DNA of 64,000 nt from positions 4,913,872 through 4,977,871 of the forward strand of contig JANPWX010000076.1 of assembly GCA_024734555.1 (NCBI GenBank), given 5' to 3'. A model generated the notes under the pieces. The model was not told the DNA's origin. It searched no databases and was given only the letters and a program-made list of their open reading frames with translations. The position numbers were made by a program, and so were the translations under genes. The DNA comes from Trochalopteron elliotii (lineage: Eukaryota > Chordata > Aves > Passeriformes > Leiothrichidae). This document shows positions 22,032 through 36,475 of this stretch, piece after piece. The first letter of the stretch is position 1, and the number at the start of each line of letters is the position of its first letter.

Positions 22032-25000
22032 TGTAGATGGCAGTTGCCTTATGACTGCCTTGCAAATTGCATACTCCTATGGTCACCCATTAAGATAAAG
22101 ATATAATTATCATAATTGTTAGGATTTAGCTGTCATTCACTTCTGTATACAATACAGTAGGAAAAGATCCTCTTGGGCTTTGTTTGGCAAAGCAAGCAAC
22201 CTGTTTCAAGTACAATGGTCTAAATAGCATCGGATGTGGTTTGCATTGGATACCTCTTATTCCAATGTCTGTAATGTTCTGATCCCCTGTACAACTTGTG
22301 AAAGGTCATTAATTGTACTCAGATGGGCCTATTATAGGGTAAAATCCACAAGTCAGTTTGCTGCTTAGTGTTATAAAAAACTGTATTCATGAAAAAAAAA
22401 AATGGCCAGTTTTGCTTTTCTTCATTTTGATTAGCAACATTCTAGCTGTAAACATTTCCAGAAAGATGCTGAAGCACTCCTATTATGTTCTTCTTTTTTT
22501 CCTTTTTTCCTTCCAGAAAGTTTTTGCCTGTTGGATGCAGGTCACTCTAGCCCAAGATAAAGTAATTTTGGATCTTGAATGAGTGAAGAAACATAGCATA
22601 ATTATTTGTGTATGTGTGTACATATGTACGCTTTTAAATAGATGCAGTTCCACTATTGCTTGGCTAGAAAATAGTTTAGCAAAATATCCCTCAGAAAGGA
22701 AAATTATACGAATGTGTTGATGAAAATCAGTTTAGATGTGGCCAAGTTGCAGCTTGCTGAAAATAACTTCATGCAAAAGCAATCTTTTTCTTTAGAATGA
22801 GTACTTAAAATTGAAAAAATACTGCACTAGTGCACAGCTAATACAATCACCTATTTTCTCCAGTAGCGGCTGTTTCTCTAACAGCTCACTGTAATACACA
22901 GCTTTTTGCTGCAGGCCTTCCCAGTTCTTTCTAATAAACAGCACCCTGTGTTTCTGTATACCAAATATGTAATAAGATAGAAGAAAATGCTATACGTTTA
23001 TATTTAAGATATAGAAATAGCATGTCAGTGTGTATCTGTGTAATCCTAATGGATCAGACTGAGATCTGGTCGGGACTGATGCCCTGTTTCCTCCAGTTTC
23101 TACAAAGGGGTTTACTCTAGCTCCTTTAAGAGAGTAGAAAACTCTACTTATTGACAATGCACTATTGTCAATTGTCTGCTACAATTCCTTATCACCCACA
23201 ACAGAGCATGAGATACTGACAGGCAAGGAATAAGAAGTTAGGCAGCAACTCCCACAAAGCTGCTTTTCCTGCGGTGAGCTGGAAAAGGGGGGAATTAAAT
23301 GGTAAATTATCTTCTTGTTCTTTCACTATCTTGCAGCAAGACTAGTCCTGACAAGTCTCCCTTTTACATGTGCTTTTAAGATATTTTTTATCATGTATCC
23401 TTGTCTTCTTGCTAAAATATGCAGTGCCAGTATTTTCAGCCACTCTTCAGCACAGAGACATTGCTCCACTTTTGTAATTTTTCTCATTCTTATATAAGGT
23501 ACAGATTTTCTGAGTTAGATTGATCTGCATCATACAGAATATGCATGTGAAACTGCAACGCTCATTTGGCTAATGGCTTCCTTCTCTTCTTATTTGAATA
23601 ATTTTCCTCCTTCATCTTACCATGGCTTTGTTTTTCAGTGGCTGGATGCTTGTGAGTGTCACACAACTCTTGCTACAATTTGTTCTTTTCACATGAGATT
23701 TTGGTCTCTTTTGCTGGGTTTATAGGAAACAGGAGACAGGTCTGTGAGTGAGAACACTTTTCAACCTCCAACAACAGAAGAGCATTCATACTGACAATGC
23801 ACACTTAATTCTTGGTAGCTTTATGGTCAGATGTATTTTTTTCTAGCATTTACTGAATTTATTTTTGTAGCAATACAGAAGTCATCACAGTGGAAGAAAA
23901 AATATTTTTGAGAGAACTCTACTTTTTGGAATTTGTGCTTTATTGAAATTATCAAAATAATAAGGTCAGAATGAAAAACATCTCTCCTCCCAGCATTTCG
24001 TGTACCTCCTCCTATGCATCTTCAATCAACTACTTGATTTAATGAAAGAGCGTATTCATTATTCTATACTCTTTTTGAAAGAGTAATAAATTAAAAACCA
24101 ATTTTTTTTAAGTGTAGCTCAGACAAAAAACAGGCAATGACACATAACTGACTGTACATTTTAATCTCCTAAAGCAATGAGCAGACAATACACACCTTTG
24201 TTAGATCTCTTTCTGACTGTAGTAGAAGTACAAATATACCTTTTTTTATACCTCTTGGTTCAGAGAAACACCCCAAGAGTGTTCTAAGACTAAGGATCTC
24301 TAATTTCCTCAGGGTATAGTGTCCACAAAATATGAAACCATGTCCTACATTAGGATGCACAACTCATCATGCAAGACAAGACAAAGATGTATAATTACAA
24401 ACTGTTCCATTTGATAAATACAGCATCACCATTGTGCTACCTTTAAATACTTCTCTTTACTGGGACATAAGACAAAATCAGACACAGATCAAACAAGTTA
24501 ATTATAGTGTTACTCCAACTGCTGCAGATCCCACAGTATTATAAGAGGAATTTATTTAAACAAATGTTTACTCCAAAGACCCAGGGGACACAAATCTGTG
24601 CTTTCTTGGAGGCCTCTCTATAGAATAAATCAACCTGCAGAGTGTCCAGGAAAGGAAAAGATATTCCAAAATAAACTGGGATCCTTTTAAGAACAATTCA
24701 CGTAATGAAAACAAGAAGGTTCCTGAGCCATTTAATTTTCATTAACTCTAATTAATCAGAATGGATTTTTCATCATTCCCTAACACATTTAAAAGTTAGG
24801 TTTTCTTTTTAAATGTATTTTAAAATCCAATCTATTTATCTCGCATGCCCAGAATCTGCCAGCTATCTGTATTCACTCCAGATCTGCCATGGCTCTATCT
24901 ATTGACATATCCCATATATTGGGTTTGGAATGTAAAATCCTTCACTAAATTTCACAAAAACAATTTGCACAGACTTGCATAGCCCAGGGCCCTTATCATC

Positions 25001-27916
25001 TATGCATGACCATCTAAGCTAATTTTAACTTGCAGAGTTTCTTGCATACTCTGCAAACCCTTCGTTGCCATGGAAACCCCTGCATCTCTGTGTGCACATA
25101 TTAAAGTTCCACAAAGAAGTCCACACAGGGAAATAGTGCCTGTTTTTAGGTTAAATGCTAGTTAGAGGTTACGAATATTACAGATCTCTAAATCACCAGT
25201 ATCTATGCATTTCAGAAAATGATGTGGTTTCACCCACAACAGAATCGGTGAAATGGTCCTGGGTGAATGTCCTGCAAAATAGAAAGAAAATCATGCTCTG
25301 CTAATGTCAGCCTGGATAACAGAATAAAAAAAATTTGCAAAATTTCCACTAAAAAATGACCAGTTCTTGTAAAAATCATCTTGTCCACCATGATTATGCT
25401 AAGGATAAGCATTAAGAAGAACAATGTTGTTTTCACTTGTCCTCATAAGAAGTGACTTTTCTGAGGCAAACAGGTGGCTGGAATTTTGAAATGATGTCTT
25501 AATAATAAATGCTTCAATAGACTTCTTCATACTGATCTGAACAAAAATAATCTGCTGAAATAAAGATGCAAATAGAACCACATTAAAGCATTACTGAGTG
25601 GCCATAGATATGTGTTGTTTCTGGTGGCTTTTTTAGCAAGGCCAGACTAAAGATAAGCAACAGAGACATACCAGCAAAAAAGGGAAGAGAGAAGGAATGT
25701 GAGCCAACAAACATGGGTATGACTCTTCCAGATGTAGATTATCATGTGGTACCATTTTAGTGCATATTTATTCTTTCCGTATTGGTTGCATCAAATGGTT
25801 AGGTCTGTATTTTTCCTGCCTTCATTTTATATTGAAATATATTACAAAATACATTCTAGAATATTATAAATAGAAAAAAAATTACTTAACCAATATAAAA
25901 GTCACACAGACTGTCCCTTATGTTTCCACTGCACTGGTTATAGATAATGTTGTCTAAACTGTTTTGCCTTTTACTACCCCTCTGGACTTGGCCATTGCTG
26001 CAGTGTGTTAAACCTAGATTGAAACTGATGCATGTCTGACTTCTGTCCCTGGTATTTTCTGACTGTTTCAAAGACTTCATTTAACCCCTCTCTTTTTTAT
26101 TTCTACACTTATAAATGGGAGACCACATAACCTATTTCCAATGGCTACTTTTGCTATAAAGTAATTGCATTGCAAGCAGATAAAACAGTGTCTATACTGA
26201 GCATTATTGCAACAAATATAAATATTAAGGCTAAATCAATAAATGAGGAAGTTTTTTTCTTTGGTTTTTTTATGCTTTTGATCCCAAATTACATTACTTC
26301 GTAATTACTTTGTATTGTATGAATTTTAATCAGAATGGTTATAAATCTTTTTTATATAAAATAAATAAATATCTGTGGTGCAGAACTCACTAGAGTCCAT
26401 TAAGAAATAACACAAGAGATAATCCTCTATCAATTTCAGAAGATTATCTCTTCCTGATAAGATACTTCTTTATTGATTTCTTGCTTACTGAACTCCTCAG
26501 AGTCTTTCCATAAAGGATGCTTACCAGCTTTTAACTGATGGCATTACAACATCATTTCCACCGTCTCTTTCAACAATAAAATGTAACAAAACAAATCACC
26601 TGCGAGGGAACATCTGCTGCAGAATATGGAACCGCTGTGTTCACCTTTATGTTAATGGACAAAGGTCATTGAAAATGGAAAACTAAAGTCTTTATCACTT
26701 TTAATATACATCCCACCTGATTTGAAAATGAGCTCACTGTTCTGAAAGGATTTGGTTTCCTGCATATGGGATGTGTTTATACAGCTGTTTTTCAGTCCAT
26801 TGGCTGATGATGACATCAAATGCAATAAAAACAGAACACACATCAATATCATCATCATCAATGTCTTTCTTATAATTAAAACCTTAATTCCATTTCCTAC
26901 CCTAAACAGAGATGTAAGAAGGGCATTGTGAAATGCTAAACATATTATGTGTCCTTTTAGAAGTAAGACTGGATTTAAAGTCCTCATTCAGGTCAGTTGC
27001 CTTCTTAACCATAATGCTACAAATTCAATCATCTAGCTGAAAATGCACTATGCATAATAAATGTATAAACTTTATAAAGTTATTTTTAGAAAAGAAAAGT
27101 GACTAACATGCAGAGGCCTGGATCCTGACTTGACAAGGGTCACGCTTGATTTCTTTGCTATTAACTTTCCAGTGAAGGAGGGTGACTCAGTGAGTCCTTT
27201 GACAAAAGCAGCAATATGTAGCACACTCTGAATAAATTCCATCCAAAACCATGAAGAGATGTTCTGAGTAATAACAAACCATAACAGTACAATTATATGA
27301 CAGGGAGGTGTATTTAATTTTGGTTTTACGGGTGAAAAAACTTAAGGAAAGTAGTGTACCAAAGATCAGGCAGCGTAACAACAACAAAACCAATCCAGAA
27401 GCCCAGAGTCCTGAAGACTGAAGACTACAGTTCAGAGAAATTAAATTTTCAGATTCTCATCATGCCCATGTAGGATGTCAAGGTGACTTGCTGAATAATG
27501 CTATGAAGATGCAATTTACTGCATCTTTGAAACAAGGTGTTAAGACATTTGGCTTTTGTGCTGAAGACACTGACTTCCTGAATAGTTTGAAAGATTTTTA
27601 AACTGAAAAAAACACTGAAGGATGTTTCAGGAGATATCCTAGTAGCTCACGGACATAAAACGCTTTTTAAGGAGCGTGAACATTGTTTTTGTCTTTTCTC
27701 ATGTGTCTGTGGCTCAGACTGCATCTGGATTCATGATGCAAAAGAAAAGTAACAGGTGAGGAAAAGTTCTTCTGCCATGAATTTTCGCTCAATACAAAGG
27801 GATGAAGTTAAAAAAGAAACCACATGCAGTATTTTCTCTATGACAGCTATTTTATTAACTTTCCTAGTCTTTTTCTTAATGGTTTCATAATTTTATCTCT
27901 GTGGGTCTTGGAATTT

Positions 27917-27990
27917 TGGGGGGGGTGTGGGGACTTTGTTTGTTTGTTTGTGAGGTGGGTTGTTTTGTTGTGTTTTGTTTTGCTGGAATC
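27917..27990 (+). repeat. G/T-rich low-complexity stretch
   Basis: G-run followed by GTTTGTTTGTTTG and TTTTGTTGTGTTTTG units; almost no C or A on the plus strand. Confidence 0.85.
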
Positions 27991-30191
27991 ACTTTGCTAG
28001 AGGAGGGAATGGAAGGAAGATGTCAATGGAAATCATATTATGCTACATTAACTGTAGCTGCTGTATCAGACAGATTTCGCTGAACTGGGACCAAAGTGAA
28101 TCCATTTGGAAGGCATCATCTTTATCTCCTTATCTTTGACAAGCAGCTGTACTGCTGCCAATGCCAATTTGAATGTTAGTAAACATTTTTGCTCTTAATG
28201 TCTTTAGCTATAAGCTCAGCTACTTAGATTCAGGTATCTTTTCACTGTAGACACTATTGAACCCTCAAACATCTGAGCAATTCTCTGATCCAGAACCAGT
28301 TACGTGCCAGATAGCATTTAATAACTGCTACCACAGAATGCCATCACAGGGCATCTAAACCTCAGCATTTCATCTCTTGTGATGCTCATTCCAAGCAAAG
28401 GTGGGAAAGTTGGGCTGACTGCTTCAGGGCAGGTGGGGTGTGAAGGATTGGAGCATCCCAGAGGAGGCAAGCAGCTTCTTACACATCCCAAATGCAGCAG
28501 CTTCCACAGAACCCTTCACTCTACATTAGTAAACTTCCTCTTGGCACTTTAGCCCTAAGAGCTCTTGCTTGTGCTTTGCATGCAAGTAATTACAAGGTGT
28601 TTCAAGACTCTACATCTACTCTAAATTGTAGATGTTTTTCCTCTACCTCTCTCTGCTAAGTCATTAATCACTCTGACAGTCTCATCCTCTCTTTTCCTTT
28701 TATCCTTCTTCATGCAAAAATAAAACTATTTCTTATTTTCATATTAAATTTTCTTTATTCACATCCAGATACCTCCATTCATATGTTGCAAATGGTTTTC
28801 TCATCTTCTCTCCATCATGGCTGTTTAAGACTTCAGGTCCCAGAAGCAGAAATTGCTCATGGATGTCCAAAGCCTAACTGGGAGGATCAGCACTACTCTA
28901 AAACTGATACTAGAAGGATGTTTATAACAGTGATACTTAAAGATTGTAATTGAGTAAATTTTTTGGTGATTTGCAAACATAGTTCTGAAAAAATCTCTAA
29001 GGCATGAGTGACAAACCTTAAAACTTATAACAAGCTGCTGAATTATACACTGACACATTGCAGCATGCAAGGAAAAAAAAACATTTAAATCTTGAACAAA
29101 CTTACAAATAAAAATGTGACAGATTTCAGTGCTGAGGTATTCAGTTAAAACACATACTGATCTTTCTCCATAAAAAATTTTGTTAATCTTGTAATAAAAC
29201 CTACCTCAAGCAAAACTCAGCCTACCAAATATTTATCTCTGAGAGGCAAAACCACTCCTGTCAAGCAGAGTAAGGCTGAAAAAGTTCAATTGTGGCTTCT
29301 CACAGTGAATAGACATTACAGACTGAGATGTCAGACAACAGATTAGATGGATGGAGCAAACACTTTGATTGTTGCTGTGTGTACAAGGTTTGCCGAAAGA
29401 CTAGGGCAGCTCCTTTGTAGCAACTCATAGTTCCTATAGCCTGTGTACCTGTTAAGAAGAGATGAGAAACAATGAGATGGTAAGAGCAGTTTGTTGCTTC
29501 TACAGAAGTGATTTCAAACATTCACTGATGTTAAGTGTACATCAAAAGCAAGTAAATGACATACAGAAGATCAGTGAATTATGTCCTCAGAAAGTACATG
29601 GGTTTAGATTATCTTTAAACACAGTCATTTGTTCATGTGCTATTGTCTTATACTGCAAACTACATTCTCGGCAGCTGTGATGTGTCACACAGCCTGACAT
29701 GATCATAGATGCTTAAAGAGAGATAGATGTCTCTTAATCCACATTTTGACTTTACATTTTCTTTTTTTATCTGCCCAGCTTTACTGCATAGCCTCAGTGC
29801 CTTGTCCTCATGATTGTCGCCTTCCTTCTGTTGTGGATTTTGGCCTTCCTGCAGCCTCAATATTGGGCTTGACTTGAATGTGCCATGGGAACATCTGGGT
29901 GCAGGCAGGAGCAGGCAGTCCTACCCAGCAGGCACACCCAGCTCTGGGAGAGGAGGTATGTGCTAATGGGCATAGGCTTCTATTGCAAAAAAGGCAGTGT
30001 CCACAGGTGAGAGAAATTCAACCATGTGTGAGTAGATACAAAGAGCAGCCTCCTTTACACTGGGAATGGCATTCAATATTTTTGATTTTTACTGTTTCCA
30101 TTTTAATTTATATTGACTATTAACTGTAAAGATTTTCAGACACTTTCTTCACATTTTCTTAAATCACCTCAGTTCAGCAGTTGCTATATAT

Positions 30192-30219
30192 ATTTGTATA
30201 CATATATATGTATACAAAT
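30192..30219. repeat. 28-bp perfect palindrome
   Basis: ATTTGTATACATAT is followed directly by its exact reverse complement, with no spacer. It could extrude as a cruciform or reflect a TA-rich slippage product. Confidence 0.95.
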
Positions 30220-33200
30220 GTCCTCTCTGGCCTATTTCTTCATCTTTTTTTTCTATATATTTATCTCTCTGTCCATTAATTCTCTTTTTTAAAAGTCACC
30301 CTCAGGAACTGAAATATCCTTCCATATACTTCATGAAAAAGGCATTGAAAATTGTGGAAGTAGCAGGGTATTTTCACAGAGTTCCTCTGCTTGTAGAATT
30401 TATTCTTTCCTCAAATGATTTCTCTCTCTCTTTTGTTCATAAAAATTTAAGAAAATAGGAGTTTTTCCTAAGACGGTTTGCATGATAATGGCATTTGGTG
30501 ATAAAAGGCCATCCAGAGTGGTCTCTAATACACTGCAATATGCTCTTCCTGTTGTTGTTTTTCAGCAATGCAATCCTTAGAATATAAAGATTATATTAGA
30601 GATTACTAAAAGCAACCTCCTTTCATAGACACTACTCCTGTTAAAAGGTGATGAGGGTGTGAATTGAGTCCAGCTCATTACTTACCAGAGTGGAATAGAA
30701 ACTTCTAGCCACCTGATGATCATAGAATGCATTACTCACAAATACATTTAATGGGATAAGGTAATTTTTTAATATATGTTGTTGGCTTTCATAAAGTGTG
30801 ATCAAGTAATTTAGAGGATGCAAGTAGATGTTGAAAAGGGCAGAGAAAGTGTGGGTATTGACACTGACCACCTGTACATTGGGTTAATTGGTGAAGGTAG
30901 AATTTCCAACAGCATTCATTAGCAGTGCTTCCCCAAGCTTCATTGCTGCTTTCCTTCTTTTTTCAGTTTCCATGCAACTCAGAAAGAGGGAATCAATAGC
31001 AATAAATCAATAGCAAAAAATCAAATAAAACAATAAAAATGGATAAGATCTTTCCTCATGTGAATAGATGGCCATAAAGTGCTTTAGTGAAAAGGCATCT
31101 AATATAAGAATTCTGAATCTGTCCACTTCCTCCAGGGCTGAGCTCACTGTTGCAAAACAGTCACATTTTCTCTTCCATCTCCTGCACACAGCCTCATAGA
31201 TAGCATGACAGCCACACTCTGGGTGGGTTTCAAATTGCTTATTGGGTGCAGATTTATAACATAAAAAGCAAGGAAAAAAACACAGGCTGCAGAATATACA
31301 GCACAGCTGGAGATGGGCATTTTAAGGGAGCAAATGGAGCAAAAGCCAGCTGCTGCAGGGTGCAGATGGCAAAGCCCAAGCCAGAGTTCAGGTTGCCTTT
31401 GTGGCAGCTGTCATACAATACTCTGCAGCTGCTTCCTACTCCAGCTTCTCAGATTATCACTGGATGCATAGCCCAGCTGATAAATATCTTTAGTATTATG
31501 GAGGAAAACTAGTTATTTCTGTACAAGATAAGACATGTTTGCAAAGTTTGTATTTGGTAAATTATGAAGTCTGTTTTGTCATACTCTGGTTTTTGTGGTT
31601 ACAAAGTAAGTTTTAGTAGCCAAAGAAGAAGCATTGCAAAACAGTGTTATTAAGCAATCCTGAATTCAGAGTGTACAGATGCGGACCAATTCCTGTTTAG
31701 TTTTAGATAAGTGCACAGTGAAAGAATACCATTAGCTGAAGTTTTTGTGCTGTTGTAGGTGTCATAAATTCAGCCCAAGGGAAAAATGGGCCACTACTCC
31801 TACTGTGTCAAGAAAATATGGCAAATAAGTGGTTCATACAGTGCTCACTGGTTGTTTTATGAAATCATTTCATGCCCAGATCTGGTATAGAGCCAGAAAC
31901 CCTAGCCTGTACTAACTTCCTGGCTGGTAGAGCACACAGCCCCAGCACTCTAACCTGGGACAGTCTAACATATTGATGTTCCCTTTTGGTACAGCATGTT
32001 TTGCCCTCGTCTCTTCTTTTGTGCACACAGCTTTTGGCAAGGTCATTTTACAGATAAGGGAGGTAGGAGGTTCACCTCAAGGTGGTAGTTCTTAGGTTGT
32101 TCAGAACAGGGAGCTCGTTTGGGTATTCCATTGGTCTCTTCTAGACCTCATAGCATAGTTTCCTCAGGAAAAACGAGGTTTTCCATGAGTATATAAAGAA
32201 TGGGTGAGATGAGGGAAGGTGTGGTGAATAATGAGATTTCATTCTGACATGGAGGTGACCCATGAGGATCAGAAGTGGGTGGAGTTCACAAGGCTGAAAA
32301 TATTCTTAAGTTCCCCAGGACAGACAGAACCCTGACTTGCTCTTAGAGTTTCAGTTTATCCCAGGACTGGGACCATTCTGTTTTCAGTGCTGTAACAGTC
32401 TTTTAGATAAAATCCTGTTTTACTGAAACCTGCTAACTCCTTCAGTCCCCAGCAGAACTAGAGTTTTAGCCTTTATTACTTTTTCCCCTGAATACATATA
32501 TATACGTATACAAAAGAAAGAAATCAGAGATATTGCTGTCCTATGTCGACCAAGTCACTAAACACATATAATGGGTTTGCTTCCCTCTACTCAAACAAGA
32601 ACTGATGCCAAGTGTTCATTTTTATATAAACTGAAAACTGTGACTTTCAAAGACAAGTAAAAATGTGGGATTTTTTTCATAATAAATTTGCATTAAATTT
32701 TTGAAAAATACATTGTACAATCAAAGCTTTCTATTCAGAGTTATTTACAGTTAGTAGTTTCTGAATGTCAGTATTTGTGTCCCAGCTGGGGAGGAGAACC
32801 TTCACAGAAGCAAATAGAAAATATAATATGAATAGTACATTTACTCTGCAAGCAATCTTTCAGAGTGAGTAGGTGCATAAATGTGTTTGGGGGAGGACCT
32901 CACCACTGCATGTCATATATGTTCAATAATTATATTTTTAAAACCTTAAATAATAAATTGTTTTTAAAAATTAAGAAATATGTTGCATTTTAATAGTCCT
33001 CATTCTAACTTCTGATTTCCTTCCACTCATCTTATAAAATACAGATCTTTTTCAAAGTCAAACCCTACATTTACATAGTAAGGAAACAGTGTATCAATAT
33101 TATAAAACCCATATACTATATCCTTCTGAAGGCAATATGTCTTTGCGATGCTTGCTTTGCTATGCACACACTTTAATGCCAGAAAATATTAACATGATAA

Positions 33201-35517
33201 TGGCTGCAAGTATGTAATAAAATTTAGACTGTAAAATATGATTATGTATTACTAAAACATTAACAAAAAGTCTTATACACTCATCCCTTGTAAAAAGTTA
33301 AGTAATATGATGTAGACTCCACTTACCCTGCAGGCTATTGGAAGATTGCATTTAATGCCTTTGCTGTCTCAAATACAGCTTGATACCTGTTCAATCCAGT
33401 TTGTATTTCAGGCATTTCTAGAGATATTTAAAATTTCTGCACATATATAATGCTTTCTAGCTGAAAATGAAACCATTACCATACTGAGTTTTCAGAACTG
33501 CTGAAGTCTTAGACATTCATGTGGCCTGCAGTACTTTGAGGAAAAGTCATACTAGTTGTGAACAGCTCAAGAGGTTTTTTGTGAACACTGAGATATACAA
33601 AATGTGCACATCTGTAATACTCAAAACATGGAAGTACATGGAAAATAGACTAGAATCCATATGCTAGTTCCCCTTTGTTTATATTGAATATAATTGTGTT
33701 TAGGATTTTTTGTTTGTAGCACTGCACTCAGCTTATAAAATCTTAAAATCAGTGTGATGAGATACCACAGCCTTATCCTTTGTGGTAACCACACACACAC
33801 AAACACACTCTGGGTCTCCTAATCTCTTCATTTATTGGAGGCATAAAGGAGCTGAACTTTTAAATTGACAATGTAAAAAGATCTTCAGAGTATATCAGAA
33901 ATTCTGATCTTTATGTTTTTCTGAAAAAAACGTCGAACCTTAGAATGTGACATATTGATATTGCTGTTATGTTGTACTCTTTCTATATTACCATAATAAT
34001 AGTTCTGCTATTGAAACTTTTTTTTCCTTTAAGTACAATATTATTTTTTTAAAAACATAACTGAGGGAGTTTTATTTAGGTTCAAATGTCCTTTTTACTA
34101 CTGTTTTTGCACAGTGTAATATTCATACATACAGGATCTGTCCTGAAGATTGCCAAACAGTTGACTCTTGCTGGATCCTCTTTTAACCTTCCAATTCAGT
34201 TGACTCTAAATCTTTCTTTATTATACCAATATTTTTACATGCACAACTCGTGGCACTGATATTTTCCTCCTTTCCTTTAAGTGGGATATCACATGATACT
34301 GTTGTTATACCATAGTGGTCATCCATTGGAGCTGTACTGCTCTTACCTTTGGCAGAACATTTCTCACTGTTTTTAGAATTGAGATTTGGTTGGCACTCCA
34401 GATCCTATATAATATCTTTCAGAAATGTTTAGGACATTATGCAACTGGTCAGGAAAAATTCATGTCAAGCACTGCCATGCACGCTATTTTTTTACAAACG
34501 CAACCTTTTATCTGTCAGCTCATTGCAAGTCCTAGGAATTCACTACAAAGAACGAGCCCCTGTTGACTGGGGACTTGAACTTTGGAGCCTGCGCAAAGCG
34601 TGAAGGGACATATTTGTTTTCATATTGAGATGGATGTTTATGTAAATCACAAGGCAAATGGAAAAACTGAAAAATGGCTGGTTTATTGGAAGAGACTTGG
34701 AGTCATTTCCCACCATTACCAGGCTTGTTCTCTGTGAAGCTGGCATTTATAATCTTGATGCTGGCACTCGTAGCAAGCTGTTAAGGGGTTTGAAAGATCT
34801 GTTGTCATGTTTGCTCATATTCCATAATATGTTTTAGAGAGATGATTCCCACAGGTTTAATCCATTTTTCTCACTCAAAGAAAGGGTGGGATTATCTGCT
34901 TGAGCCAAAAAGGATACTCAGCACAAAGATGTTAGAAAACAAATTATTATTGGACTGATGATCCTGTTACTGCTGTAATGAAGCTGGCATTACAGTTTTT
35001 ACCTAAGCCAAGAAGTTGAGATAATTTTCTATATAGTGAGATGAGAAAATTCACAGCACACTTATGTTCCAAAAAAGGTACTTTCTCCCCCAAGTTTGCT
35101 TGTTAAATGTCTAATCTCTAAGTTTATCCATCATAATGAGAGATCAGTTCATCTGAGTAATAAATTCTGAGACAGTGGGTCTGGGAGCTAGATTTCTTGA
35201 AATCACTGACGAAATTATGACAGAATTTGTAGCTGAAATGTTTAGCATGCCTTATGCAGTGGTAAACTACCATTTTATTTGGCAGTGTATTGAAATAAAA
35301 CTGCTACATAGAGAAACCTACCCTCTCATTTAAATAATTATAGATCTACTTTTTTTCTTTTTTTTTTCTATTTTTAAGTGAATCTGATGGCAACAACTGC
35401 ACACTGTCTGTAACACAAGGCTATCTTTCTGCAAAATATGACTGGCTCCATTTTAATCAAGAAATTAAAATAATTTAGAAGAAAGTGACAAAAGTAATTA
35501 GACTCAATAAAAGTGTG

Positions 35518-35544
35518 AATTCTTATTCCATGTGAATAAGAATT
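35518..35544. repeat. 11-bp inverted repeat, 5-nt loop
   Basis: Arms AATTCTTATTC and GAATAAGAATT around CATGT; perfect pairing. No U-run or gene next to it, so no terminator or RNA call is made. Confidence 0.9.
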
Positions 35545-36404
35545 GAAAAGTTGAAATTCTAAAGGACATGAAGAAGAAGAGACATGAAGAAGTGGACTTT
35601 TAGGGATAGGATATCTTCCAACTGCAAGCTGTGGGGATTCTCGCACCTTCCCTACTCTTGAGGATGTTTGTAGGACCCCAGAAACTGGAAAAAATGTTCA
35701 GTCACATGCCTAACTCTGCTGTGTCAGTCCAAAATTTGCCTAAGCCTCTTTAACTTAAAATGCATATAGAGTCTGCACCTTTTACCCCACAAAATCTGGA
35801 AATGGCTTTTTACCCCCTTCAAAAACATTTTCCATGTTTTCAAAATTCACCATTATAGTTAGAAAGAACCACTGAGACCCCTCAGATGTGTTTGGCAGAG
35901 CCTGCAGTCTACATATAGCCTGCCTGACAAGTGACCACAGCCTTGTAAAAGCTGCTCTCCCCTCCTGCTCCTTCAACTGCACATGAAGGTGATGCCATTG
36001 AGAAAACAGAAGCAGACAAAGGGAGAAGTGAGTCCCAGCTTATCCAGTCTAGAAAGAGCTCAAAGACCTTTCTTCCTGATAAATTGGCACGGCCACTGCT
36101 CCTTGTGCCAGGGAAAATCCCCCATTGATAGTCTCCAATAGCTGCAGAGTTCATGGCACATGGCTAGTAGGTATGTGGGTAAGCATATTGACCTTTCTTA
36201 TAAAGATTTCATAGTGGATATGACAAGGGATGACTGACAATGGATGCACCTGAGCTAAGGCTTTCTGCGTCACGTGTTTCAAGTATATTGCTCTCCTTAA
36301 GTGACAATATGGACATAACTATCTTATATTTTTTTACTGTTAATGCAATACTTGCATGCAGTCAGTTATTTTCTGAAATTGCACAAGTCTTCTTTCACTT
36401 GGAA

Positions 36405-36475
36405 TACATGAATGACATTTGAGAATGGAATGGAATGACGTTGGAATATATGAATGACATATTTCATATGGAATA
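36405..36475 (+). repeat. Degenerate short tandem repeat
   Basis: Three imperfect copies of TGGAATATATGAATGACAT-like units (starting near 36400, 36443 and 36469) with GGAATGGAATG between the first two. Confidence 0.7.

Noticed and set aside
23036..23110. Possible ancient CR1/L3 fragment on the minus strand (GGATCAGACTGAGATCTGG... CCTGTTTCC)
   Set aside because: It resembles the reverse complement of the same old family as 13335-13640, but the match is too short and loose to call.
32185..32215. TATATAAAG-like box on the plus strand (GAGTATATAAAGAATGGG)
   Set aside because: An isolated TATA-like word in AT-rich DNA with no exon, donor or GC-rich context after it.
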